DNA of 64,000 nucleotides. Origin: JAMZMI01 sp049115715. Lineage in GTDB: Bacteria > Bacteroidota > Bacteroidia > Cytophagales > Cyclobacteriaceae. The notes under the pieces were generated by a model. The model was not told the DNA's origin. It saw only the letters and a program-made list of their open reading frames with translations, and searched no databases. The stretch is taken from NCBI GenBank assembly GCA_049115715.1, contig JAGDZQ010000006.1:1-64000 (forward strand), read 5' to 3'. Of the stretch, positions 34,343 through 42,932 are shown piece after piece. Numbering within the stretch: the first letter of the stretch is position 1; every line of letters begins with the position of its first letter. A program made the position numbers and the translations under genes.

Positions 34343-36981
34343 TTATTTAGCAGTTTATCCATCAGTATATTTGCCTTTTCTTGCTCCGTGTTTAGGTTTT
34401 TGAGCTCTTTCACAAGCCCTTCAAGGTTATCATTTTCTTCTTCTATTTCATGTTCCACTGCGCCAATTCCAACAATTTCTGTTTCATCATCTGGGTACCC
34501 GGTAAACTTATCCAGAGTTGGTGCGGCCCATGTATTCATCATGATAATCCAGGTTGGATGTTCAGGGTTAATTAGTTCTGCATCTATTCTTCTAACCATT
34601 GGAAGTAGTAGAATAAAGATGACAAGACTCCATATAAATAAGGATCTATGTGGCGCGTCATAATCCGTCTTTTTGGTAACATCTCTCCCATAAAAGTCCT
34701 TTTTGTTTAGATAGGCAGCACATACCAATATGATTAGGGAGCTGAGAAGGATAAATATTCCAACCCTTTGGGAATCAGTCAGGTAAGGAAGGAATATTTT
34801 TTGAGATCTCTTATATCTACTCACATAATCATCCAACTTATATTTCTCAAGATTCAGTGCTTCAGCTCTCAGTTGAACTACCTCTGCTTTTGTAGCATTG
34901 AATTGCATCAGGGTATCAAACATATGTCTGGAGTAGAACTTAGTTTTCTTCTTCACCAATGCCTCGATTTCTTTCTTCACCATATCGCTATCTGGCTTAC
35001 TCTTGGCTCTGCCAAGATCTTGTTCAATCTTCTTCAGTTCAGCATTGAGCGATTTTAAACTCCAGAAGAGCTGATTTGAAGTCAAAAAGACGGAATCTGC
35101 ATTTAGTGGCCTTTTTCTATACTCTCGAATTTGTGCTGCGATGGAATTGGCCTTTTCCGCTTCTGTTTTCAACAGGTCAACTAGAATGGGGTCTACATGA
35201 GGCTTAGATTGTATGAACTTGGTTAGTTCTACACAGGAAGAGAGTACAGAACTTAATTCTCCTGCCTTCTTTCTTTGAGAACTGTAATATTCAAGATTGG
35301 CTCCATAATAGTTTATGGGATGGTAAAACTCCGTCAAGATGCTATTGTTTATTGTATCAATAGTTTTATTTGCTCGTGTCAAGGTGCCTTTCACAATCGA
35401 GTTTTCTATATGATCATAGACATCTTCATAGAAGCGGTTAAGATTCTCGATCTTGCCAAAGGTTTGTTCAACTTTGGCATCTAGATCTTCCTTTAATGAT
35501 TTTTTACCCTCAAGATTTGATTCCCAAAAATCACCCTCTTCCAAATAGGGTTTAAAGAAAAACGATCTCATGGCAAACTTGTCTTTCAGTTCCTCATAAC
35601 ATGGGGTTCTGACTAGTGTGTCCCCACAGATTGAATCAATGAATGTAGTCGTTACGAGATTCTTCTTTCGAAATAATTCTTCGATTCGATCCTGAATTTT
35701 ACCCGACCTGTATTGATGATTGGTCTTGTTGATCTCACTTACAAAAGAGACCAATTGAGCCTCCTTTGCACTTTTATCCAAATCATATTCCTCATTAAAC
35801 ATGAATAAGGGCAATATTTTGCTATTAGAAACAAGCGCCGACGCGGTAAGTTTATTTTTGAAGTAGTTTCTATTAAGGTATAAATAGCCTTTATTGAGAG
35901 AGAGATAAAAGCCTCCTATTGCTAAGAGTAACAATAAAATAGGCATAAATTTCACGGAGATTTTTGCGATATGAGCGCGAAGTTTTTTCCCATTCTCGAA
36001 CCTTCGGTAATTGAATGACAACAGGTAGAGAATAAAACCTATGCCTGTCAACACAACAACTGTGGTTAAGCTTGACCATATTTCCCAATAAAGCATAGGA
36101 AAAGCACCTAGTACCCCAGAAAAAAGAATTAGGAAAAGAAGAAGTTGATAATTGATCCTCCTAACCTTTTCATCTTGACCAGTCCAATAGAATTGGAAAG
36201 CATAGATCGTCAGAAGTGCTCCAATGGAATAAATAAAAGCACTCAATGCTATTATTTTAGCAAAGTAAGGGCTGTAAATTAACCAAGGTTTCATAATAGC
36301 CAAAGTACCTATGCTTAGCACGATTCCTAATGAGTATATGATGGAATTCAATCGAAAATGTGAAAGAAATGCTATTGGGTATTTTCTGGCTTCAGTATCT
36401 CTATATGTGAAATATGATGAGTGAAGCAACATTAGTAGGCCAATGCCTGCATGACCCAATAAGATATACACATAATGTATGTCCTCTATCAGAAATTCAT
36501 TTACAAAAAATAAGGCAAGTGGTGAAGCTTGAAGTAAGACAAGAAGGAAGGCAACAATCTCTTTCAATGCAATATCCAATCTTGTGAGTTTTTTATATAG
36601 TTGTACTACGGCGGATCTTAAACCAAGTAAAACTCTTTTCAACCACCTTTGTCTTTTGCTATCTAGTAAGGAAACCGTAGCGGTGTTTTCATCAGCCTTA
36701 ACACTCCACCCTTCCTTATCGATATTTTTCTCTTTCATATAAAGGCTATTTCCTCGAAAAAGCCAATACCAGATAACGAAAAAGCAAGCCGGAAATAGGA
36801 AATAAAGCAAAGAGAAGGTTCGTAAAGACTTAAAAGTTTCTAAATCTACTATTCCCTCAAAAGCACCAAGAAATCTTGGAAAAACCTGACCAAATCCACC
36901 AAAAGCGATAAATCCGCCTACAACTATTTCTGTTATAAGAGCTATGAGTATTGATTGTTGGTTGTTTGAGGAATCAGGCAT
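34339..36981 (-). CDS. Large polytopic membrane protein of unknown function
   Basis: An 880-residue protein. About nine hydrophobic helices lie in the first ~360 residues (IALITEIVVGGFIAFGGFG; FSLLYFLFPACFFVIWYWLF; IMPILLLLLAIGG-like). A ~370-residue hydrophilic, helical, probably periplasmic region follows. Two more spans (VGIFILLSSLIILVCAAYL; SLFIWSLVIFILLLPMV) lead to a coiled-coil acidic C-terminus (EIEEENDNLEGLVKELKNLN). No transporter or kinase motif was recognised. It is the first gene of a two-gene operon. Confidence 0.7.
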   Translation of the reverse strand: MPDSSNNQQSILIALITEIVVGGFIAFGGFGQVFPRFLGAFEGIVDLETFKSLRTFSLLYFLFPACFFVIWYWLFRGNSLYMKEKNIDKEGWSVKADENTATVSLLDSKRQRWLKRVLLGLRSAVVQLYKKLTRLDIALKEIVAFLLVLLQASPLALFFVNEFLIEDIHYVYILLGHAGIGLLMLLHSSYFTYRDTEARKYPIAFLSHFRLNSIIYSLGIVLSIGTLAIMKPWLIYSPYFAKIIALSAFIYSIGALLTIYAFQFYWTGQDEKVRRINYQLLLFLILFSGVLGAFPMLYWEIWSSLTTVVVLTGIGFILYLLSFNYRRFENGKKLRAHIAKISVKFMPILLLLLAIGGFYLSLNKGYLYLNRNYFKNKLTASALVSNSKILPLFMFNEEYDLDKSAKEAQLVSFVSEINKTNHQYRSGKIQDRIEELFRKKNLVTTTFIDSICGDTLVRTPCYEELKDKFAMRSFFFKPYLEEGDFWESNLEGKKSLKEDLDAKVEQTFGKIENLNRFYEDVYDHIENSIVKGTLTRANKTIDTINNSILTEFYHPINYYGANLEYYSSQRKKAGELSSVLSSCVELTKFIQSKPHVDPILVDLLKTEAEKANSIAAQIREYRKRPLNADSVFLTSNQLFWSLKSLNAELKKIEQDLGRAKSKPDSDMVKKEIEALVKKKTKFYSRHMFDTLMQFNATKAEVVQLRAEALNLEKYKLDDYVSRYKRSQKIFLPYLTDSQRVGIFILLSSLIILVCAAYLNKKDFYGRDVTKKTDYDAPHRSLFIWSLVIFILLLPMVRRIDAELINPEHPTWIIMMNTWAAPTLDKFTGYPDDETEIVGIGAVEHEIEEENDNLEGLVKELKNLNTEQEKANILMDKLLNK

Positions 36982-37428
36982 AAGAATGAGAAATAATTAT
37001 GAATGATCATTCCAAAAGAAAATATATGATTTGTATTTTGTTAGATGTTATTCAGTCTTACAAGAAATCATTTGGAGAGATCGGATTAATAAATTGTTTC
37101 AGAGCAGTCAAAATTTATGATTACAATTTCTGCTAGTTCATGACGACCATCAATACCTACTTATTGGTATTTTTCGGTTAACTGTATGAATAATTTTAGA
37201 AACAATTGTTTAGTGTGCAGTTTCAGTATAACCAATTCTCGGTTTAGTTATATTTTGAAACCTGAATAGGAAGGAACGATGCGATTTTTATGGATAGTGG
37301 AATGATGCAATAGATACACCATAAACCAAAAGAGTATCAAAGACTCTTATTCACACCCGAATGGATGTTCCTATTGCCTTTGAAATACTCTTTTGAATCA
37401 CTAAATCCTATCCGATGGATATTTCATA
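36982..37428. other. Intergenic region upstream of the 880-residue membrane protein
   Basis: 447 bp with no convincing ORF. AAGAGT/ACTCTT at about 37330-37348 makes a weak 6 bp hairpin with a 7-base loop. The promoter of the membrane-protein operon must lie at the left side, but I could not define it. No RNA gene seen. Confidence 0.5.
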
Positions 37429-40020
37429 TTATTCCACTTTGAGTCCATCTACAGGATTTGCTTTTGCGATCTTTCTGATTTGAGTGGAGATCACAAGCAA
37501 TAGAACGATCACAAGAATAACAACAGCGATCGCCACTCCTGAGTAACTATGAGGCATTGGATGAGGAAACATCATATCAAGGTTTGCCTTGATCATCAAG
37601 TAGCTAATTGGCGCACCTATCGTAATTGCTATCAATACCAATACTGTGTACTGCTTAACTATGATACCCGTGAGGTTTTGCAGTTGGGCACCAAGAGCCT
37701 TTCTTATACTAAACTCACGTGTTCTGCCAGACACATTAAGTGTCACTAATCCATATAATCCCAGACTGGCCAACAGTACAGCAATAAATGCGATTGATCC
37801 CATGAATTTTTTCATGACTCCCAATTCTTCATAGAAAGAACCCCAAACATCTTCCTGATACCCTCCTTGAAATGGTGTCTCAGGAAAAAGAGCTGACCAC
37901 CGGGTTTGTAGGGCTTCATATGTCTTAGCTTCCGCTCCTTCGCGTATTTTCATAGAAAGGAATCGATAATCTTCTTCCTCTGCCACTTTGAATATCGTCG
38001 GTCTCATTTTGGAGTAAAAGCTATATATATAAAAGTCTCTCATCACACCAATAATCTCATAATAAACCTCACCGATTTTAAGCGTCTGGCCTATCGGTTG
38101 GGACAATTTTAAGTTTTCGACCAAAAGTTGATTAACGACTATTGTCTGCTTATCACTTTCAAAATCTTGTTGAAACACGCGCCCTTCCTCAAGCTTCAAA
38201 CCCATTGTCTCAAAATAGCTCGCATCTACAGATAACTGACGTACCTCATATTCTCTATCAGGAGTACGAACGACGGTAGATATAACATCTCTACCCAAAT
38301 GGTGTTGAGACCCTGATGTGGTGAGGATATCCGGATTTGTACCCATTGCGGCATTGAGTTGATCATAAGAAGATCGATCAGATACTTGAGCGTAAAGCGC
38401 TCTTTTCTGTTCATATCCCCAACTCTTAGCCCCTTGATAATTAGAGTTTTGTGTGAACATAACAGAACCTGTGATTCCAATGCAGGCAAAGATTAGTTGA
38501 ATACCCAAAAACACTTTTGTTAGCCGGTTTTTCTGACCAAACTTAACTGAGCCTTTAAATATCTTGACGGTCTCAAATTTTGAAATATAAAACGCGGGAT
38601 AAATGCCCGAAACGACACCAGTGAAAAGTAGAGTAGAAATAAAAAATATCCACAGTTTAGCATCAAAAAAACTAAGCGTCAATTCCATTCCAGACAGGTC
38701 AATAAACGAAGGAAGCAGAATGGATATCGTCAATAGAATGCCAAGTACAAGAGCGAAAAAAGTAGTGAAAATGTTTTCGGTCAAGAACTGAACAACAACA
38801 AGTGACTTATTTGCTCCTATTACTTTCCTGAGCCCAATTTCCTTGAGCCTCTTTGTCGCAGATACGATTGCAATATTAACATAGTTGAAACAAGCCAAAA
38901 TGAGCATGAATAGCGCAATGATAGGAAGCACCATGCGACCCTCATAGTAGTTGTCATGAGAGATATCTCCGATTATATCACGAGATTTGAAATGCAAACC
39001 AGCCAGCTGTTCAAGCTTAAATGAGCTAATGGCCCAATCCCTTTCTACTTCGTTTTGAAGGCTTTTATACTTTTCCATTCCAGCCTCAATATCATAGAGA
39101 TCCTGAGGGTTATCAATTTGAATCAAAGTCGCGTTTACAAATCCACGCCAGTCATAAATTTCTACCTGCGGGTCTGAGAATCGTATATTTTCGAAATTGA
39201 TAAGAAAACCAAACTCGATAGCATGAGCTGTAGGAAATGCTTGAGCAACTCCACTTACAATGAAATTCTTGCTTCTATTTTCGCCAAATTTCACAAGAAT
39301 ATTTTCTCCTATTGGGTTCTCATCTCCAAAGTATTTCAGAGAGTTTTCTTCACTAAGAATGACGCTATTCATGTCATTTAATGAGCCTGCAGTTCCCCAC
39401 TTTAAAGGAAAAGTGAGCATCTCTAGAAAGGTAGGATCGACCAATCTTACACTTTCCTGAAACACATTGTCACCATGCTTGATCACAGCGTTTTGATCCC
39501 TTACTCTGCACATCTTATTGATATGGGCAAAATCTTCCTTGAGCATATTGCCAAGTGGCATAGGTGAGTTTCCATATTGCAGCTCAGTGCCATCTCTGTT
39601 TACAAAGTAGGTAGCCAGATATACTTCATTTTTGTTTTCATGAAAAGCATCAATGCTGAAATCCAGATCCATTACAGAATAGACAACCAAACAGATCCCT
39701 ATCGCTACGGACAGTCCAAATATGTTGATGAACGAAGTGAGTGGGTTTCTCTTCATCGTTCTAATCGAAGTTTTCAGGTAGTTTCTAAACATTATGGTGT
39801 GATTAAATCTTGGGAAAATTTTAAAATATTGGAATACTGAAGGGCGAAGCATTTTAATCACTTCTTTTCTGTAAATGGATTCGGCTTTTGCTTGTCCAAA
39901 TAGAGTCACGTTCTCTTCGAACGCTTCCTCCAGGTCTCCCTGAAGCTCTTCGAAAAGCTCAGGTTTGCAAAACCAACGGAAGAATTTGTAAAAACGAGAT
40001 GGTATTTTTGACATGTTCAT
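37429..40020 (-). CDS. FtsX/MacB-type ABC transporter permease with N-terminal prefix domain
   Basis: An 863-residue integral membrane protein. The first ~75 residues (RFYKFFRWFCKPELFEELQG) are the permease-prefix domain often coupled to PadR-regulated systems. The rest holds two copies of the MacB-like periplasmic core plus FtsX transmembrane bundle, eight spans in total. The FtsX-type motif before TM2 is clear (TKRLKEIGLRKVIGANKSLV; GRTREFSIRKALGAQLQNLT). It uses an ATPase encoded elsewhere and probably drives a mechanotransmission or efflux/lipoprotein step; the substrate is unknown. Its start overlaps the PadR gene stop by 4 bp. Confidence 0.9.
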   Translation of the reverse strand: MNMSKIPSRFYKFFRWFCKPELFEELQGDLEEAFEENVTLFGQAKAESIYRKEVIKMLRPSVFQYFKIFPRFNHTIMFRNYLKTSIRTMKRNPLTSFINIFGLSVAIGICLVVYSVMDLDFSIDAFHENKNEVYLATYFVNRDGTELQYGNSPMPLGNMLKEDFAHINKMCRVRDQNAVIKHGDNVFQESVRLVDPTFLEMLTFPLKWGTAGSLNDMNSVILSEENSLKYFGDENPIGENILVKFGENRSKNFIVSGVAQAFPTAHAIEFGFLINFENIRFSDPQVEIYDWRGFVNATLIQIDNPQDLYDIEAGMEKYKSLQNEVERDWAISSFKLEQLAGLHFKSRDIIGDISHDNYYEGRMVLPIIALFMLILACFNYVNIAIVSATKRLKEIGLRKVIGANKSLVVVQFLTENIFTTFFALVLGILLTISILLPSFIDLSGMELTLSFFDAKLWIFFISTLLFTGVVSGIYPAFYISKFETVKIFKGSVKFGQKNRLTKVFLGIQLIFACIGITGSVMFTQNSNYQGAKSWGYEQKRALYAQVSDRSSYDQLNAAMGTNPDILTTSGSQHHLGRDVISTVVRTPDREYEVRQLSVDASYFETMGLKLEEGRVFQQDFESDKQTIVVNQLLVENLKLSQPIGQTLKIGEVYYEIIGVMRDFYIYSFYSKMRPTIFKVAEEEDYRFLSMKIREGAEAKTYEALQTRWSALFPETPFQGGYQEDVWGSFYEELGVMKKFMGSIAFIAVLLASLGLYGLVTLNVSGRTREFSIRKALGAQLQNLTGIIVKQYTVLVLIAITIGAPISYLMIKANLDMMFPHPMPHSYSGVAIAVVILVIVLLLVISTQIRKIAKANPVDGLKVE

Positions 40021-40343
40021 GAAAGGCTAAACTTGGGTACAAGACTCCACATTTCTTCTCTAAGTTCTTTGGCCTGCTTAAGAGCAGATTTTCCACTATT
40101 GGTCAGTGTATAGAATCGCTTTCTTCTTCCTCCACGCTCTGCAGTAGCACCACCAGTGCGCGAGTCTATGAAGCCTTTTTCTTCTAATCTACTTAGAGCC
40201 GCATGCAATGCTCCCCTACTCAGCGAGCGATCAAGTCTCTTACTGAGCTCCTTCTGTATCTGCAGCCCGTAAGCTTCGTCATCCAAAATGAGGATGGATA
40301 GTAAAACGATCTCTTGAAATTCTCCCAGGTTCGATCCTTTCAT
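40017..40343 (-). CDS. PadR-family transcriptional regulator
   Basis: A 108-residue winged-helix protein from the ATG at 40343. A longer frame to 40400 would begin inside the promoter. The family pattern is clear: FQEIVLLSILILDDEAYGLQ, SRGALHAALSRLEEKGFIDS, then the wing GRRKRFYTLTNSGKSALKQA. PadR proteins usually repress their own operon and respond to small molecules or envelope stress. It is coupled to the ABC permease downstream. Confidence 0.92.
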   Translation of the reverse strand: MKGSNLGEFQEIVLLSILILDDEAYGLQIQKELSKRLDRSLSRGALHAALSRLEEKGFIDSRTGGATAERGGRRKRFYTLTNSGKSALKQAKELREEMWSLVPKFSLS

Positions 40344-40371
40344 AATTCTGATTTGTTTCTTGTTTGAAGAC

Positions 40372-40403
40372 CAAACGTATCGGAAATTTATTTGTTTCAC
40401 AAA
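40372..40403 (-). promoter_or_regulatory. Promoter of the PadR-ABC permease operon
   Basis: On the minus strand TTTG (40400-40403), 20 bases, then TACGTTTG (40372-40379) fits the Bacteroidetes -33/-7 consensus. The box lies 28 bp upstream of the chosen PadR ATG and rules out the longer PadR start. Confidence 0.65.
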
Positions 40404-40483
40404 TGAAGACCTAATGAAAAATTAATCAGCAAATCAATGAAATTCATTTCCGTTTCACTTGCGTTTTATTATTCAAACTCAGG

Positions 40484-40512
40484 TTTTTACCTTGCATGAA
40501 TATGTACATTTG
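40484..40512 (+). promoter_or_regulatory. Probable promoter of the SDR-truA operon
   Basis: TACATTTG at 40505-40512 is a full -7 consensus. A weak -33 (TTTT at 40484-40487) lies 17 bases upstream. The ATG follows 27 bp later. Confidence 0.5.
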
Positions 40513-40539
40513 CCCCGATTTTGAAATCATGAAGTTTAT

Positions 40540-42081
40540 ATGAAAGAGAAGTTGGATTCGGATTTAAGTCAGGAAGAAATATCTCAGTGTATCACCGTGT
40601 TGGAAAAACTTTTGGATGATACAACTCAATTCTTTGAGCTTCCAGAGCACCAGCGAGTAGCCCTGATGAAGGCTGCCGGCAAGCTCTCGAGACCTAGTAG
40701 AGAAGAGTTTGAGCAGCGCAAAAAGGATGCTAAGAAAGCTGCCAAACGAAAGATGATAGAGCGGGATAAGCACGCTAGAAAAGAAACAGGAATCAGAAGT
40801 GCAAGAGAAGCTGTGGTGTTCGAAGCTCCTAAGTTGCTTGAAGTTTCGACTGTCAAAGAAACCAAAGAATTAGAGTCTCCAAGGAACTGCTATGTGTGTA
40901 AAAAGGTATACACCAAAGTGCATCATTTTTATGATTCTATGTGTACCGAGTGCGGAGACTTCAACTATGCAAAGCGCTTCCAAACTGCAGATTTGACTGG
41001 TCAAGTGGCGGTTGTTACGGGTTCTCGGCTTAAAATCGGCTATCATATTACATTAATCTTACTTCGTGCAGGTGCTACTGTGGTAGCTACCACCAGATTT
41101 CCGGTAGACTCAGCGATTCGATTTTCTAAGGAAGAGGATTATCACAAATGGAGTCATCGCTTAAAAATCCATGGATTGGATCTCAGACATATTCCAAGTG
41201 TAGAGATCTTTTGCAACTTCATCAGCCTTCAATACGACCGACTGGATATTCTGATTAATAACGCGGCACAGACAGTAAGAAGGCCTGCTGGTTTTTACCA
41301 ACACTTGATGAAGAATGAAGCGTTGCATTTGGATTCCATCCCGTCTGAAGCGCGTGCACTCCTGAAGGATCATCACGATTGTCTCAACGAACTTGCGACC
41401 CTCTCAAGTGGAGCTGCTAATAAGCAAGCGAAGAATCTTCCTGTAGCGTGGCATTCTCCTGAGCCTGGGATTGGCTTGAGCGCTTCAGCTAAGTTATCTC
41501 AGATTCCATATAGCTTTGATCGATCGTTGCAAACAGAAGAGGTCTTTCCCGAAGGGCATCTAGATGCGGACTTGCAACAGGTTGACTTAAGGAAGACGAA
41601 TAGCTGGAGGTTGAAACTCGGAGAGATAGAAACACCAGAGATGGTGGAGGTTCAGCTCGTCAATGCAGTGGCTCCATTCGTGCTTTGCAATCGACTTTCG
41701 CATCTCATGCGAAAGGAAAATACAGGCATAAAACACATCGTGAATGTATCAGCTATGGAAGGGAAATTTCATCGCTTTCATAAAGAAGACCGTCACCCTC
41801 ATACCAATATGGCAAAGGCGGCATTGAATATGATGACTCATACTTCTGCATTGGACTTTGCCAAAGACGGTATCTATATGAATGCAGTCGATACGGGCTG
41901 GGTGACTGATGAAGACCCTGCTGAACTATCTAAGAAAAAGGAAGAGATTCATGACTTCCAACCACCATTGGATATTGTAGATGGAGCTGCTAGGGTATTG
42001 GATCCACTCATCGATGGAATCAACAGCGGAAAACACTGGTGCGGCAAATTCTTGAAGGACTACCACCCTATCGATTGGTAA
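40540..42081 (+). CDS. Atypical SDR-family oxidoreductase with N-terminal zinc ribbon
   Basis: A 513-residue protein. Residues ~1-110 are a charged helical extension. Residues 117-138 form a CxxC...CxxC zinc ribbon (CYVCKK, CTECGD). The SDR Rossmann domain starts at ~155 with VAVVTGSRLKIGYHIT (a variant TGxxxxIG) and has LDILINNAAQTV. The active-site region has VNVSAMEGKF (Ser404) and HTNMAKAALNMM. Lys426 is kept, but the residue four before it, normally the catalytic Tyr, is Thr422. I recall the HTNMAKAALN form from other members of this branch, so it may be a conserved variant with altered or no chemistry. It lies 7 bp upstream of truA. Confidence 0.8.
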   Translation: MKEKLDSDLSQEEISQCITVLEKLLDDTTQFFELPEHQRVALMKAAGKLSRPSREEFEQRKKDAKKAAKRKMIERDKHARKETGIRSAREAVVFEAPKLLEVSTVKETKELESPRNCYVCKKVYTKVHHFYDSMCTECGDFNYAKRFQTADLTGQVAVVTGSRLKIGYHITLILLRAGATVVATTRFPVDSAIRFSKEEDYHKWSHRLKIHGLDLRHIPSVEIFCNFISLQYDRLDILINNAAQTVRRPAGFYQHLMKNEALHLDSIPSEARALLKDHHDCLNELATLSSGAANKQAKNLPVAWHSPEPGIGLSASAKLSQIPYSFDRSLQTEEVFPEGHLDADLQQVDLRKTNSWRLKLGEIETPEMVEVQLVNAVAPFVLCNRLSHLMRKENTGIKHIVNVSAMEGKFHRFHKEDRHPHTNMAKAALNMMTHTSALDFAKDGIYMNAVDTGWVTDEDPAELSKKKEEIHDFQPPLDIVDGAARVLDPLIDGINSGKHWCGKFLKDYHPIDW

Positions 42082-42088
42082 AACGCCA

Positions 42089-42868
42089 ATGGCAAACTGG
42101 ACACACTTTTACTTAATAAGAATAGAGTTTTTGGGCTTTCGCTATCATGGGTGGCAAAAGCAAGCAGGGCTCAAAAGCGTCCATGGGATGGTGGATAAGA
42201 CTCTTTTGTTCATTCTCGAAAATGAAAACTTTCGAACTTTGGGGTGTGGGCGCACAGATGCTAAAGTCTCCGCCAATGATTATGCTTTTGAATTATTTAC
42301 CAAAGAAGAGCTAATTCCGGAGCAATTGCTTCACAGGTTAAACAAAAACCTACCCTCTGATATTCGTGCCAAATCCGTGGATATCGTTGATGCGACCTTT
42401 AATATCATACAACACTCCAAGGTCAAAGAATACCGCTATTACTTTTCTTCCGGTGAAAAGTCTCACCCTTTCAATGCTCCTTTGATCAGGGACTTTGGAA
42501 AACCATTGGATATCGAGAAGATGAAAGTTGGAGCACAGTTTTTTGAAGGGATTCACAACTTTAAACGATACGTAAGCAAGCCATCTCCTGATACAGTGTT
42601 TGAGCGGGAGATCATACATTCATCCATAGAACTTAATGAGATGCTTACCGGAAGTTTTATGCCCAGCGAATCCTACTTTTTCAAAGTGATTTCAAAAGGA
42701 TTTATGCGTTATCAGGTTCGACTGATGATGGGAGCACTGGTAGAAGTGGGTCGAGGTACCTGGTCACTCGCTGACCTCCAGAATTCATTGATTGATTTTG
42801 AAGGAACTCAAGTAAAGCATGTAGCCCCATCTTCGGGACTCACGCTTCATAGAGTTGAATTTGAATAA
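42089..42868 (+). CDS. truA: tRNA pseudouridine synthase A family (TruA)
   Basis: A 259-residue enzyme with the catalytic block GCGRTDAKVSA (Asp57), the early IEFLGFRYHGWQKQ, and the C-terminal FMRYQVRLMMGALVEVGRG. TruA converts U38-40 of tRNA anticodon arms to pseudouridine. Length is normal. It is translated from a start 7 bp after the SDR stop. Confidence 0.93.
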   Translation: MANWTHFYLIRIEFLGFRYHGWQKQAGLKSVHGMVDKTLLFILENENFRTLGCGRTDAKVSANDYAFELFTKEELIPEQLLHRLNKNLPSDIRAKSVDIVDATFNIIQHSKVKEYRYYFSSGEKSHPFNAPLIRDFGKPLDIEKMKVGAQFFEGIHNFKRYVSKPSPDTVFEREIIHSSIELNEMLTGSFMPSESYFFKVISKGFMRYQVRLMMGALVEVGRGTWSLADLQNSLIDFEGTQVKHVAPSSGLTLHRVEFE

Positions 42869-42932
42869 TTTCTAACTCTATAGACTCTTTCTTCGATTAC
42901 CAGCTAGAGATACTATCGGGTTGAGATTATAA

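Noticed and set aside
36982..37428. tRNA or small RNA gene
   Set aside because: No cloverleaf, conserved T-loop sequence or strong terminator was found; only a weak 6 bp hairpin is present.
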